Source: a bacterium (GTDB lineage: Bacteria > Krumholzibacteriota > Krumholzibacteriia > LZORAL124-64-63). From it: a stretch of DNA of 49,194 nt. The stretch covers positions 1-49,194 of the forward strand of contig PIVY01000010.1 of the NCBI GenBank assembly GCA_003353795.1, in the 5' to 3' direction. Made by a program: the position numbers and the translations under genes. The notes below the pieces were generated by a model that was not told the DNA's origin, made no database searches, and saw only the letters and a list, made by a program, of their open reading frames with translations. Of the stretch, positions 23,640 to 31,682 are shown one piece after another. How positions within the stretch are numbered: the stretch's first letter is position 1; each line of letters starts with the position of its first letter.

Positions 23640-25403
23640 CTAGTCCCCGTTCTCGGTTTCTGACTTCGGTAGCGGCAAGATGAAACTGAAACAAGCGCCA
23701 CCCTCGGAAAGGTTCTCTCCCCTGAGTACCCCGCCGTGGGACTTGATGATCTGGGCACAGATGGTGAGCCCCAATCCCGATCCCGCAGTCTTAGTGGTAT
23801 AAAAGGGCGAAAACATCTTGTCAGCCACGTCTGTCGCAATTCCTGGGCCGTCGTCCGCAGTCTGGATGAGCACGCCGCCCTCCAGGTACCGGCTCGAAAT
23901 CCGGATCCGGCCGCCGTCCGGCTGGGCCTGGACCGCGTTGAACACCAGATTCTGCAGCACTTGCTGGATCTCGCCAGGATGGCAATTGACATCCGTATCG
24001 CCGGCCTGAAGGTCGAGTTCCAGTTCCACCGAAGCGTTCTGCAGCATCGGGTGCATCTTCCGCGCCACCTCATGGACGACCTGATCCGGTGACAGGTTTC
24101 TGCGCATCATCTTCTGGGGGCGGATGAAATCCAGCAGATCGTGAATGATGCGCTCGAGGCGACTGGTCTCCTCCGTGATGATCTGGGCGTACTGTCGATT
24201 GGAGTCGTCTTCGGGAAGGTTCCTGAGAAGGGCCCGCGCAAATCCGCCGATGGCGACGAGCGGATTGCGCAACTCGTGGGCGACGATGGCCGACGTCTCG
24301 CCCATGACCGACAGCCGCTCCATGCGCAGCAAAGTCTGCTGGTCCTCCTTCTGTTTCTGCTGAGCTTTGCGCAGGTCGAGAACCTTGCGGGCCAGCTCCT
24401 CGGTCAGCCGCGACGATTCGATGGCGTTGGCCGACTGGTTGGCGAAGAGTTGCAGGAACTCCAGGTCGAGTTCGGTGATCTCAAGACCGCTGATGGCGTT
24501 GTCGGCGATGAGAACACCGATGGCGCCGCGACGGGTCGCCAGGGGCGCCACGGCGAACCGATCGACGCTCAGCCAGCGCCGAACGTCCGGCAAGCCGTGC
24601 CCGGTATCGGCCTCGGTCACATGGACCACCCGTCGCGAATGCATGGCGCGCACGAGGATGTGATCGTCGTCGCCCAGGTCCACGGCCAGTTCACGCACGA
24701 TGTTGTTGACCGCCACGTCGGTCTGCTTGAGGGACGTGTCGTACGAGGTCATCATCTCGTAGAGATCGGTGGGCTGATCGGCCAGGTCACGCCAGATGCG
24801 GTCGGCTTCGTCACGGCTGCTCGGGCCGATGGCGATCTCACCCTGGAGACGGCGCGTGCGCTCGTCCACCAGGAGCAGGAAGGCGCGATTGAAGCGCAGC
24901 CCCTGCCCCGCGGTCATGGCGATGAGTACCGACTCGAGCACCTGTGGCAGGCTGAGCTGGGCACCATAGAGGGCCTCGCTCACCTGGTTGAGGAGATTGA
25001 GTTTCGCGAGCCGGGCCGCGCGCATGGCGTCGCGCGCTTCCAGTTCGCTGGCGTCGTGCAGCACCAGGTTGAGGTACATGTGGCCGTCGGCGTCGGCGAA
25101 ACGCTCGCAGTGGGCCTCGGCCGCGACGGTCGCGTTGCCCAGATTCACGTCGAGCTGGCGGAAGCACCCGTCTTCCGGGCACTCGCGGTCCGTACAGCCG
25201 GCGAAAACCTCCACGTTGGCGACGAATTCTTCGAGCAGAGCGCCCTCGATCTCGTCCTGCTCCCTCGCCAGGAGCCGACCGGCGCCCGCACTGGCCACGA
25301 CCACGCGCCAGTTCTCGTCCACGATGATCTGCGCCACGCGGCTGGCGGACATGCCCAGCCGGGCCAGGTCCGCAGTCGGTTTCTTGGAAGATGATCGCGT
25401 CAT
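23640..25403 (-). CDS. Soluble PAS-GAF histidine kinase
   Basis: The 587-residue protein has no transmembrane segment. An N-terminal PAS-like domain (residues about 20-125) contains C70, C75 and C80 ('CTDRECPEDGC') and C99, a spacing that could bind metal or respond to redox state. A GAF domain occupies about residues 140-320, then a coiled linker, and the HisKA helix with H376 in 'VAHELRNPLVAIGGFARAL'. The ATPase domain follows with N-box 'QNLVFNAVQAQ', G1 'DDGPGIA', F-box 'MFSPFYTTK' and G2 'GSGLGLTI'. The start overlaps the glgA stop (ATGA), so it is translated with glycogen synthase. It probably senses an intracellular signal and phosphorylates the receiver encoded next. Confidence 0.92.
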   Translation of the reverse strand: MTRSSSKKPTADLARLGMSASRVAQIIVDENWRVVVASAGAGRLLAREQDEIEGALLEEFVANVEVFAGCTDRECPEDGCFRQLDVNLGNATVAAEAHCERFADADGHMYLNLVLHDASELEARDAMRAARLAKLNLLNQVSEALYGAQLSLPQVLESVLIAMTAGQGLRFNRAFLLLVDERTRRLQGEIAIGPSSRDEADRIWRDLADQPTDLYEMMTSYDTSLKQTDVAVNNIVRELAVDLGDDDHILVRAMHSRRVVHVTEADTGHGLPDVRRWLSVDRFAVAPLATRRGAIGVLIADNAISGLEITELDLEFLQLFANQSANAIESSRLTEELARKVLDLRKAQQKQKEDQQTLLRMERLSVMGETSAIVAHELRNPLVAIGGFARALLRNLPEDDSNRQYAQIITEETSRLERIIHDLLDFIRPQKMMRRNLSPDQVVHEVARKMHPMLQNASVELELDLQAGDTDVNCHPGEIQQVLQNLVFNAVQAQPDGGRIRISSRYLEGGVLIQTADDGPGIATDVADKMFSPFYTTKTAGSGLGLTICAQIIKSHGGVLRGENLSEGGACFSFILPLPKSETENGD

Positions 25404-26887
25404 GATTCCTCGACGGCGAGCGCGCGACCGACCGTCGGCGCCAACCGCTGGTAAAGGTTTTCGTACTGGGCCGCCGCCGTCGACCACCCGAAGTCACAGG
25501 CCATACCACGAAGCTGCAGAAGTTTCCACGCGGCGCGGTCGGCGAAGATCTCGCGAGCTTCTTCCAGGGCGCCCCAGAGCGATTCCGGCGTGGCGTCGGG
25601 GAACACGAAACCGGTTCCCGCGGCGGCGGCGAAAGGCCCCACCGTGTCGGCCAGCCCGCCGGTCGATCGAACCACGGGCGGGGTGCCGTATCGCATAGCG
25701 TAGAGCTGGCTCAAACCGCACGGCTCGAATCGACTGGGCATGAGAAACAGGTCACTGCCGGCATAGATCCGATGCGCCCACGCCTCGCTGAACTCGGGCC
25801 GGAAGGCGATGCGACCGGGGTGAGCGGCGGCGCCGGCGGCAATCGCCTTCTCGATGGCGACATCACCGGTACCGAGCACGACCAGGGAGAACCCGCCGGC
25901 CACGATCCGGTCCAGGAGTTCGACCACGATGTCGAGCCCCTTCTGATGCGCGAGGCGCCCCACCATACCCAGCAGCGGACGCGACCCGTCGTTCAGGCCC
26001 GCGTCCTTCAGCAGTTCGCGGCGGCAGACCTGCTTGCCCTGCAGATCGTCCGCGGAGTAGGGAGCCGTCAGGAAGGGATCGGTATCGGGATTCCAGGCGG
26101 CGTAGTCGACACCGTTGAGGATCCCGGAGAACGCGTCGCGTCGTTCGGCCAGCACCCCCTCGAGCCCACAACCCATCACCGGATCGGCGACCACGTCCTC
26201 GGCGTAGGTCGGACTCACCGTGTTGACCAGGTCGCTCTCGACGATGCCGCCCTTGAGCAGGTTGAGGTGACCGAAGAACTCGAAGGTCCCGGGGAACAGC
26301 GCCACGTCCTGCGACAATCCCACCCGCGGCAGATGCTCGACGCCGTGGATCTCCTGGTGTGCGAGGTTGTGGATCGTCAGCAGCGTCGCCGCGCGGCCCG
26401 GCAACCCGCGACCATCGTACCAGCGGCGCCGATAGACCGGCGCCAGGGCAGCCTGAACGTCGTGCGCATGCAGCACGTCCACCGGCCAGTCGAGAAGTTC
26501 GGGCAGCATCACCGCAGCCAGGGACAGGGCGCTCGCACGTTCCAGCGTCTCGGCGAAGACCTCTCCGGCAGCGTCGGTATAGACCCCGGCGGGCGCGAAC
26601 AGATCGCCGCACGAGACCAGGTTCACCATGACGCCCTCGGGCGCGGCCGGCCAGGCCCAGTAACGGAGGGTCAGCATGCGCTGGCCCACCCGCACCGGTA
26701 CCGGCCCCATGCCGGACACGGGTTCCAGGCCCAGAGCCTCGGGATCCAGATGGCCGTAAAGCGGCAACACCACCCGGACGGCATGGCCCCGCCGGGCCAG
26801 TGCCGCCGGCAGCGCGCCGGTCACGTCGGCCAGACCACCGACCTTCACCAGAGGACTCATTTCCGCGGCGACCATGAGAATGTTCAT
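25400..26887 (-). CDS. glgA: Glycogen synthase (ADP-glucose-dependent)
   Basis: The 495-residue GT5 enzyme adds glucose from ADP-glucose to the non-reducing ends of alpha-1,4-glucan. The start-proximal 'KVGGLADVTGALP' (K15-V16-G17-G18) is the ADP-glucose signature. 'HDVQAALAPVYRR' and 'TIHNLAHQEIHG' belong to the N-terminal domain. 'NGVDYAAWNPDTDPFL' and the C-terminal 'PSRFEPCGLSQLYAMRYGTP' are typical of GlgA. It overlaps galT and the histidine kinase gene by 4 bases at each end, so the three are tightly co-expressed. No truncation is seen. Confidence 0.95.
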   Translation of the reverse strand: MNILMVAAEMSPLVKVGGLADVTGALPAALARRGHAVRVVLPLYGHLDPEALGLEPVSGMGPVPVRVGQRMLTLRYWAWPAAPEGVMVNLVSCGDLFAPAGVYTDAAGEVFAETLERASALSLAAVMLPELLDWPVDVLHAHDVQAALAPVYRRRWYDGRGLPGRAATLLTIHNLAHQEIHGVEHLPRVGLSQDVALFPGTFEFFGHLNLLKGGIVESDLVNTVSPTYAEDVVADPVMGCGLEGVLAERRDAFSGILNGVDYAAWNPDTDPFLTAPYSADDLQGKQVCRRELLKDAGLNDGSRPLLGMVGRLAHQKGLDIVVELLDRIVAGGFSLVVLGTGDVAIEKAIAAGAAAHPGRIAFRPEFSEAWAHRIYAGSDLFLMPSRFEPCGLSQLYAMRYGTPPVVRSTGGLADTVGPFAAAAGTGFVFPDATPESLWGALEEAREIFADRAAWKLLQLRGMACDFGWSTAAAQYENLYQRLAPTVGRALAVEES

Positions 26888-27846
26888 GCTGATCCTTCGC
26901 TGGGGTCGGCGATGGCCCGCCGCAAGTCTCGCGCTGCCGCCTCGGGCAACACGGGATTGATGTGGAAGCCGGTGCCGGTCTCGAAGCCGGCCAGGGGCGC
27001 CAGTCGCGGCAGCAGTTCCAGGTGCCAGTGAAAATCCTCGCCCGCCGGCGGTGCCGAGTGCAAGACCAGATTGTAGGCGGGATCCGCGGCCGCCGCTCGC
27101 AGCGCGCGACAGGCATCGACCAGGACGACCGCCACCGCGGCCAGTTCATGGTCGTGGGCATCGGTGATCCTGGCCTGGTGGCGGCGCGGTAGGATCATGG
27201 TTTCCCAGGAGAACCGGCTGGCATGGGGCGTCACCGCCACGGCGTGGTCGCCGGACACGACCAGTCGCTGGTCATCGTCGGCGACGGCGACGGCGTCGCA
27301 GAGCAGGCAGCGGCCATGCTCTGTGCGCCAGCGCTCGAAGGCCCCGAGTTCGGTGCGCAGGAGCGCCGGCGTGATCGGCGTCGCCAGGATCTGCCCGTGC
27401 GGATGGGTCAGGCTGGCGCCGGCGCCGGCACCGGAATTGAGGAAGAACAGGGTGGCCGCCAGATCCGGATCCTGTTCGAGTTGCCGGTAGCGGTCGCGGA
27501 CCGCGGCCAGAAGTTCGGTCGCTTCAGGGGGCGTGAGATCGGCCAGTTCACGCCGGTGATCGGGCGAAACGATCACCACTTCGTGGCGGCCGGACGCGCC
27601 CGTGACCGCGGGATAACGGTTCGGCACCACGCGCACCCGCCAGGGCGGCTGGTCGGGCGCGGCGCCCTCGGGACGGCCGGTGACCAGGATCTCGGGCGGA
27701 GTCTCGGTCTCGTTGCCCGGACAGAACGGGCAGGTCATCTCGTCGACCGGAACGGACTGGAGCCGGATGTCCCGTGGCCGGTCTCCCCGCCCGGGAGCAG
27801 CGATGGTCCACGTGTCGTGAAGATGGTCGCGGCGCAGATTCGACAT
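26884..27846 (-). CDS. galT: Galactose-1-phosphate uridylyltransferase
   Basis: The protein (about 320 residues) belongs to the HIT superfamily and exchanges UMP between UDP-glucose and galactose-1-phosphate. Zinc ligands are present in 'CPFCPGNE' (C39, C42), and the catalytic motif is 'HPHGQI', where the second histidine is the nucleophile. 'FHWHLELLPR' closes the zinc and substrate site. ATG 27846 is preferred to 27876 because of GGAG/GAGG upstream and the family-like start 'LRRDHLHDTWTIAAPGR'. It heads the glgA-kinase-regulator-glgC operon. It may feed glucose-1-phosphate to GlgC, since related enzymes in some bacteria act as ADP- or UDP-glucose phosphorylases. That alternative is open. 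Confidence 0.93.
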   Translation of the reverse strand: MSNLRRDHLHDTWTIAAPGRGDRPRDIRLQSVPVDEMTCPFCPGNETETPPEILVTGRPEGAAPDQPPWRVRVVPNRYPAVTGASGRHEVVIVSPDHRRELADLTPPEATELLAAVRDRYRQLEQDPDLAATLFFLNSGAGAGASLTHPHGQILATPITPALLRTELGAFERWRTEHGRCLLCDAVAVADDDQRLVVSGDHAVAVTPHASRFSWETMILPRRHQARITDAHDHELAAVAVVLVDACRALRAAAADPAYNLVLHSAPPAGEDFHWHLELLPRLAPLAGFETGTGFHINPVLPEAAARDLRRAIADPSEGSA

Positions 27847-27908
27847 GAGATCCTCGTTCTCCGGAAAGTCGGTCACATTTTTGGGGAACCAACCAGGCTC
27901 CGCTACGT

Positions 27909-27914
27909 ATCATA
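27909..27914 (-). promoter_or_regulatory. Possible -10 box of the galT-glg operon
   Basis: On the minus strand GGGTATGATACG contains TATGAT (5 of 6 consensus bases), about 63 bases upstream of the galT ATG. No good -35 box lies 16-18 bases further upstream, so this is weak evidence. Confidence 0.3.
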
Positions 27915-27982
27915 CCCAGAATCCAGGAGCGTGCGAGAGCTTACCCCCCTTCAACCACCTCCAATGGATCAGGCGACAGACG

Positions 27983-28015
27983 CGACGGGGTCCCGAGCTA
28001 ACCGGGACCCCGTCG
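27983..28015. terminator. Hairpin terminator downstream of the first giant exoprotein gene
   Basis: CGACGGGGTCCCG (27983-27995) pairs perfectly with CGGGACCCCGTCG (28003-28015) over a 7-base loop. TGTTTT follows on the plus strand. On the minus strand, from which the exoprotein gene arrives, there is no U-tract but the 13-bp stem is strong. Confidence 0.65.
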
Positions 28016-28041
28016 TGTTTTGGTACATGTGGCAAATCGAA

Positions 28042-31000
28042 TCAGCGTATCAAGGTCATCTTTCCGAGCCGGGTCTCCCCCGCGGCGCGCAGGACGTGGA
28101 AGTAGATTCCCGATGCACAGGCCCTGCCTGCGTCGTCGGAACCGTCCCAGATCACGCGACCAGGTCCCGCAGGGAGGTCGTCCGCGATCAGGGTGCGCAC
28201 CCGTCGGCCGCGGATATCGACCACGTTCAACGATACCTGGCCGGCCGTGGGAATCTCGAACGCCACGGTCGTTCGCGGATTGAACGGGTTGGGGTAGCTG
28301 GCGACGGAGAGTCCGGCCGGCAAGACCCCGGGCACCGCGACGGGCGCCGGCAGCGTCTGGCCGAAGGCGGTGAGCACATCCGCCAGCAGGCGCACCCGGG
28401 CGGCGATGGCATCGGGCTGGCCGCTGCCGCCGGTCAGGTCGTGGACGGCCGTGAGCGAGTATGGCAGGCTGATCACGTCGCGGAACGGACTGGCCTGCAG
28501 GTTTCGGGTGGCCGCCGCGAAGGGATAGACCCCTCCCGCACCGTCATGATTGGTGTACTCGGCCAGCATCTCGGCATTGCCGGCGGTCAACACGAGGTCG
28601 AATGAACGCCGCTGCGGACAGCCTCCGTTGGAACGCCAGCGCGTCAGGGAATCGAAGACCGAGTTGCCGTCGAGGACCTGGATCTCGGGAGACGTCTGAC
28701 CGCCGAGCATCTCCGACGCGTCGCCGGCCCACCATTCCACCCCCAGCAGGCTGGCCAGGAATACGCCGCCGTCCAGGCCGTCGTTGGTCACGTCGCCGGC
28801 CAGGTTGTCGCCCGTGAAGAAACCGTGGCGCCCCGGAATTCCGAACCACGCGAGGAGCAACTGGCGATCCGGCGAGGGATCGGCCTGCCAGTTACCGCGG
28901 GCCAGAGTATGCCGGATCATGGTTCCGCTGTCGTAAAGCACGGTGTCGTACCAGTTGATCTGCGCTGCGGCCGCCCTGGCGCCCAGACCGTTGCCGACCC
29001 CGGCTTCCGGCGCGCGCGTGCGGAAATGGTCGTAATCCACGCCCACTTCCAGTCCGAGCGTTGCCAGGGCATGGTCCCAGAGATCGCGACCGGGAACGTG
29101 CAGCGGATAGTCCTGCCAGAAGAGGATCGGCGGCTGGTCGCCCACCGAGTCGGACATGACCGTGGGCAAGGCCCGCATGACCGCGGCCGCAGGCCAGATC
29201 GTCGGCGTACCGAAGTCGGCGAAACCGGTGGTGTCGGCCGGCCAGGTGGCGAGTGCTTCGCTGCCGCCGGCGGTCTCGCGGATCTCCACGAAGTAGTGGA
29301 GCACGTCGCCCGGGAAGATGAGTCCGGTATCCGGCAGATCGAAGGCCCAGCGCCCTGGCAGCGCCTCGCCCGCGGCGCCTCGGCAGGTATCGCCCTCGGC
29401 CTCCAGCATCACGAAGCCGTCGGCGTCGGGGGCCTGGATCCGGAACGGGTCGAAGAGCGGGTTGGCACGCAGGCGGACCATCAGTCGCGGTCGCTCGACC
29501 AGTTCGGCTCCGGCGCGCAGCAGATGGACCTCCACGACCACGGAATCGCCGGGATCGATGCGCTGATTCTCGGCCGGGCTGATATTGCGGGCCATGTCGA
29601 AGCGGCAGGAGTTGAGCTCGAGGGCGTGGAAGTCGAGTTCACCGCTGTCCGGGAACGTGTCTTGCGGCAAGAGGGAATCGTCGACCACGATGCGCGGGCC
29701 GGTGGCGACGGTGGCCTTGACCGCCACGTTGTCGAAGTAGGGAGCGGGCGTGGCGTCGTTGCCGGATAGTCCCCAGGTATTGCCGTAGTCCAGAACCTCC
29801 AGTTCGATCTGGACCCAGCGGCGGGCCGGCACCAGGAGATCCCCGCAGGGTTCGTGGTGGCGGCGCCACTCGGGAGCGCCGTGGAAGACCACGTCGCGGG
29901 ATCGCCACGGCGCCGTCTCCAGGGTCGCCGGATCGGCGTCGGCGGTGGATCGCACCCGCCAGCGGTACACGATACCCGGCGAGGAGCCCACCAGCGGTTC
30001 ATGCACGTAGACGTCGAACTCGAGCAGGAGATCGTCGTGGGCGTCGGGCCAGGCCAGCGGCGGCGACTGCACTCCGGTATCGATGGCCCCTTCGTCCCCC
30101 AGCCGGCCGCCGGTGCTGTTGACCACGTAGCCGCCGGGGCCATAGCACCAGGTCACGCAGGGCGAGCCGCCGGTTCCGGGCACGACCAGGCCGTCGTCCA
30201 CGAATGCCACGACGATCGTGCCGTTGTCACGACAGGTGTCGAGGTGCGCGAGGTCCTGGAAGAGCTGGGCGAACGCTCCGGCGCCGATGAAGTCGCGGGG
30301 AAACCAGTGGACGTCGCTACCGGGTTCGAAATCGTCGAAGGTGGCCTCGACGCTGTCCACGACGACCCGGATGTCGTCGATCTGGCAAGCGCCGTCGGTT
30401 AGGTAGAGACCGTCCTCGTCGGACCAGGTTTCGTCCGAGAAGAACGAGAAACGGATCTGGATCTGATCCTGGCCCGGGCCCGCGAAGTCGCCGGGTTGCA
30501 TGGTCACCGTCTCGTCGATGGCGCGATCGATCCGCCACCCTTCCCACGATGCCTCGGTCTGCCAGCCGGTGCTGCGCCAGGCCTGCAGATAGACACGATC
30601 GAAACCGGGTTCGGTATCGTGGTTCATGCGGGCCTGCACCTGCACGGTGACCGGCGCGAGCACGTTGGCCACGGTCCACGTCCAGCCCAGATGCTGTTGC
30701 CAATCGTTGCCGTATCCCTCGTCACCGCCGGCGAAGACGGAGCCGCACCAGGCCGCGTGGTTGCCCGGGCCGTGGCCGCCGAGTTGATCGGCGTTGAATG
30801 TGGAAACGGTCCAGAAGGTGTCGATGGGCGCGGTGTGATCGGTGGCGACCCAGCCGTGCCACATGGGCAATCCGCCCTGGTCCTCGAATTGGCCGTCGTA
30901 GAATCCGGGGCCGCCCAGCAGGACCGTGGTGTCGGTGGATGCAGCGGTCGCAGCCGGCATGGTGGCGAGGGTGGCCGTCGGCGTCGGCTGTCGCCATGCC

Positions 31001-31083
31001 GGCAACGGACGCGCCCCGACGGGCAACACCGCGAGAAGAAGAATCAACCAGACCGAGGCCTGGCATCGTTGCAGCAGCTTCAT
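28042..31083 (-). CDS. Giant exported protein with FlgD-like C-terminal sorting domain (paralogue 1)
   Basis: The 1,013-residue protein has a signal peptide (residues 1-25). Two beta-sandwich (MAM/lectin-like) segments open with 'GGPGFYDGQFEDQGGLPMWH' and 'FDDFEPGSDVHW'. The conserved 'CVTWCYGPGGYVVN' follows, then 'RFDMARNISPAENQRIDPGD', a jelly-roll repeat region, and a Rossmann-like domain containing 'WYDTVLYDSG' and 'LLLAWFGIPGRHGFFTGDN'. The last 85 residues are the FlgD-like domain 'YPNPFNPRTTVAFEIP...GIYFHVLRA', ending in KMTLIR. This domain is the usual C-terminal tag on FCB-group exported proteins. It is a diverged paralogue of the two genes at 31683 and 34949. No catalytic motif is recognised. 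The function is unknown, possibly glycan binding. Confidence 0.8.
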   Translation of the reverse strand: MKLLQRCQASVWLILLLAVLPVGARPLPAWRQPTPTATLATMPAATAASTDTTVLLGGPGFYDGQFEDQGGLPMWHGWVATDHTAPIDTFWTVSTFNADQLGGHGPGNHAAWCGSVFAGGDEGYGNDWQQHLGWTWTVANVLAPVTVQVQARMNHDTEPGFDRVYLQAWRSTGWQTEASWEGWRIDRAIDETVTMQPGDFAGPGQDQIQIRFSFFSDETWSDEDGLYLTDGACQIDDIRVVVDSVEATFDDFEPGSDVHWFPRDFIGAGAFAQLFQDLAHLDTCRDNGTIVVAFVDDGLVVPGTGGSPCVTWCYGPGGYVVNSTGGRLGDEGAIDTGVQSPPLAWPDAHDDLLLEFDVYVHEPLVGSSPGIVYRWRVRSTADADPATLETAPWRSRDVVFHGAPEWRRHHEPCGDLLVPARRWVQIELEVLDYGNTWGLSGNDATPAPYFDNVAVKATVATGPRIVVDDSLLPQDTFPDSGELDFHALELNSCRFDMARNISPAENQRIDPGDSVVVEVHLLRAGAELVERPRLMVRLRANPLFDPFRIQAPDADGFVMLEAEGDTCRGAAGEALPGRWAFDLPDTGLIFPGDVLHYFVEIRETAGGSEALATWPADTTGFADFGTPTIWPAAAVMRALPTVMSDSVGDQPPILFWQDYPLHVPGRDLWDHALATLGLEVGVDYDHFRTRAPEAGVGNGLGARAAAAQINWYDTVLYDSGTMIRHTLARGNWQADPSPDRQLLLAWFGIPGRHGFFTGDNLAGDVTNDGLDGGVFLASLLGVEWWAGDASEMLGGQTSPEIQVLDGNSVFDSLTRWRSNGGCPQRRSFDLVLTAGNAEMLAEYTNHDGAGGVYPFAAATRNLQASPFRDVISLPYSLTAVHDLTGGSGQPDAIAARVRLLADVLTAFGQTLPAPVAVPGVLPAGLSVASYPNPFNPRTTVAFEIPTAGQVSLNVVDIRGRRVRTLIADDLPAGPGRVIWDGSDDAGRACASGIYFHVLRAAGETRLGKMTLIR

Positions 31084-31133
31084 GGAGACCTCGGCAGGTG
31101 GTGAGCTGGGGCGTGAATGCTTCGAGCCCTACA

Positions 31134-31163
31134 ATTTTACCGCAGTTTCGCGTCGCCGGTCAA
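31134..31163 (-). promoter_or_regulatory. Predicted sigma-70 promoter of giant exoprotein 1
   Basis: On the minus strand TTGACC (31163-31158) and TAAAAT (31139-31134) are 18 bases apart. Each matches 5 of 6 consensus bases, making this the best promoter in the window. The predicted start near 31127 leaves a leader of about 43 bases. Confidence 0.65.
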
Positions 31164-31595
31164 ACGCCCTCGCTGGTGGTCGAACGATGTTGCCTGTCAC
31201 GACCCGGACTCGTCGTTGCATCATCAATATCTTTTACGACGTATCTTGTTCCCCGACAATGAGTTAAAAAACACCTCCCGAAACTGTCAACAACATTGCC
31301 AAGTTGCAAACGAACCCCACCACGAGCCGCTTCACGAAAATTCACAACCCATTCATTTTCAACACCTTGCAGAGAGTTGCTCGAGACGCGCGAAACGGCA
31401 CCGGGATTGCAACGATACGGGTGGCGAACAATAGAACAGAACGAATCGCTTCTGCGACCGGGTTTCGCGTCTCGGGGGCTGGGGTGGCCATCGCGGCCAC
31501 GATCGCCACACCACCTCCGGACGCAATCCTGGACCTTCTTGTCTCGCCCCCAACATCGTCCCCCCGCTGCATCGCACCTCCAAAACGACCGCAGC

Positions 31596-31632
31596 AAAAA
31601 ACCGGCCCCGCGTCCGTCGACGCGGGGCCGGT
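31596..31632 (-). terminator. Intrinsic terminator of giant exoprotein 2
   Basis: On the minus strand a 14-bp GC-rich stem (31632-31619 with 31614-31601) closes a 4-base loop and is followed by a run of six U residues (31601-31596). It lies about 50 bases after the stop of the 31683 gene. Confidence 0.85.
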
Positions 31633-31645
31633 CATTGTGTGAATG

Positions 31646-31672
31646 GTTGCGGGCGCCCGCAGCGCCCGCAAC
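31646..31672 (-). terminator. Post-stop hairpin of giant exoprotein 2
   Basis: GTTGCGGGCGC (31646-31656) and GCGCCCGCAAC (31662-31672) form an 11-bp stem that begins about ten bases after the stop codon. There is no U-tract here, but the U-tailed terminator follows. A similar hairpin sits at the same place after the 34949 gene. Confidence 0.55.
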
Positions 31673-31682
31673 TCGACGAGTG

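Larger units (their letters stand above)
31084..31682. other. AT-richer intergenic region between giant exoprotein genes 1 and 2
   Basis: This 599-base gap has no convincing gene. It holds the promoter of the downstream paralogue (31134-31163), a stretch of lower GC from about 31200 to 31480 with A-rich plus-strand sequence, and at its far end two hairpins, the terminator of paralogue 2 (31596-31632) and a post-stop hairpin (31646-31672). The open frames that cross it lack ribosome-binding sites and codon bias. Confidence 0.5.

Noticed and set aside
31084-31682. Replication origin or small RNA in the AT-rich gap
   Set aside because: No DnaA-box cluster or sRNA-type promoter plus terminator pair could be identified. 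The terminator there belongs to the neighbouring gene.
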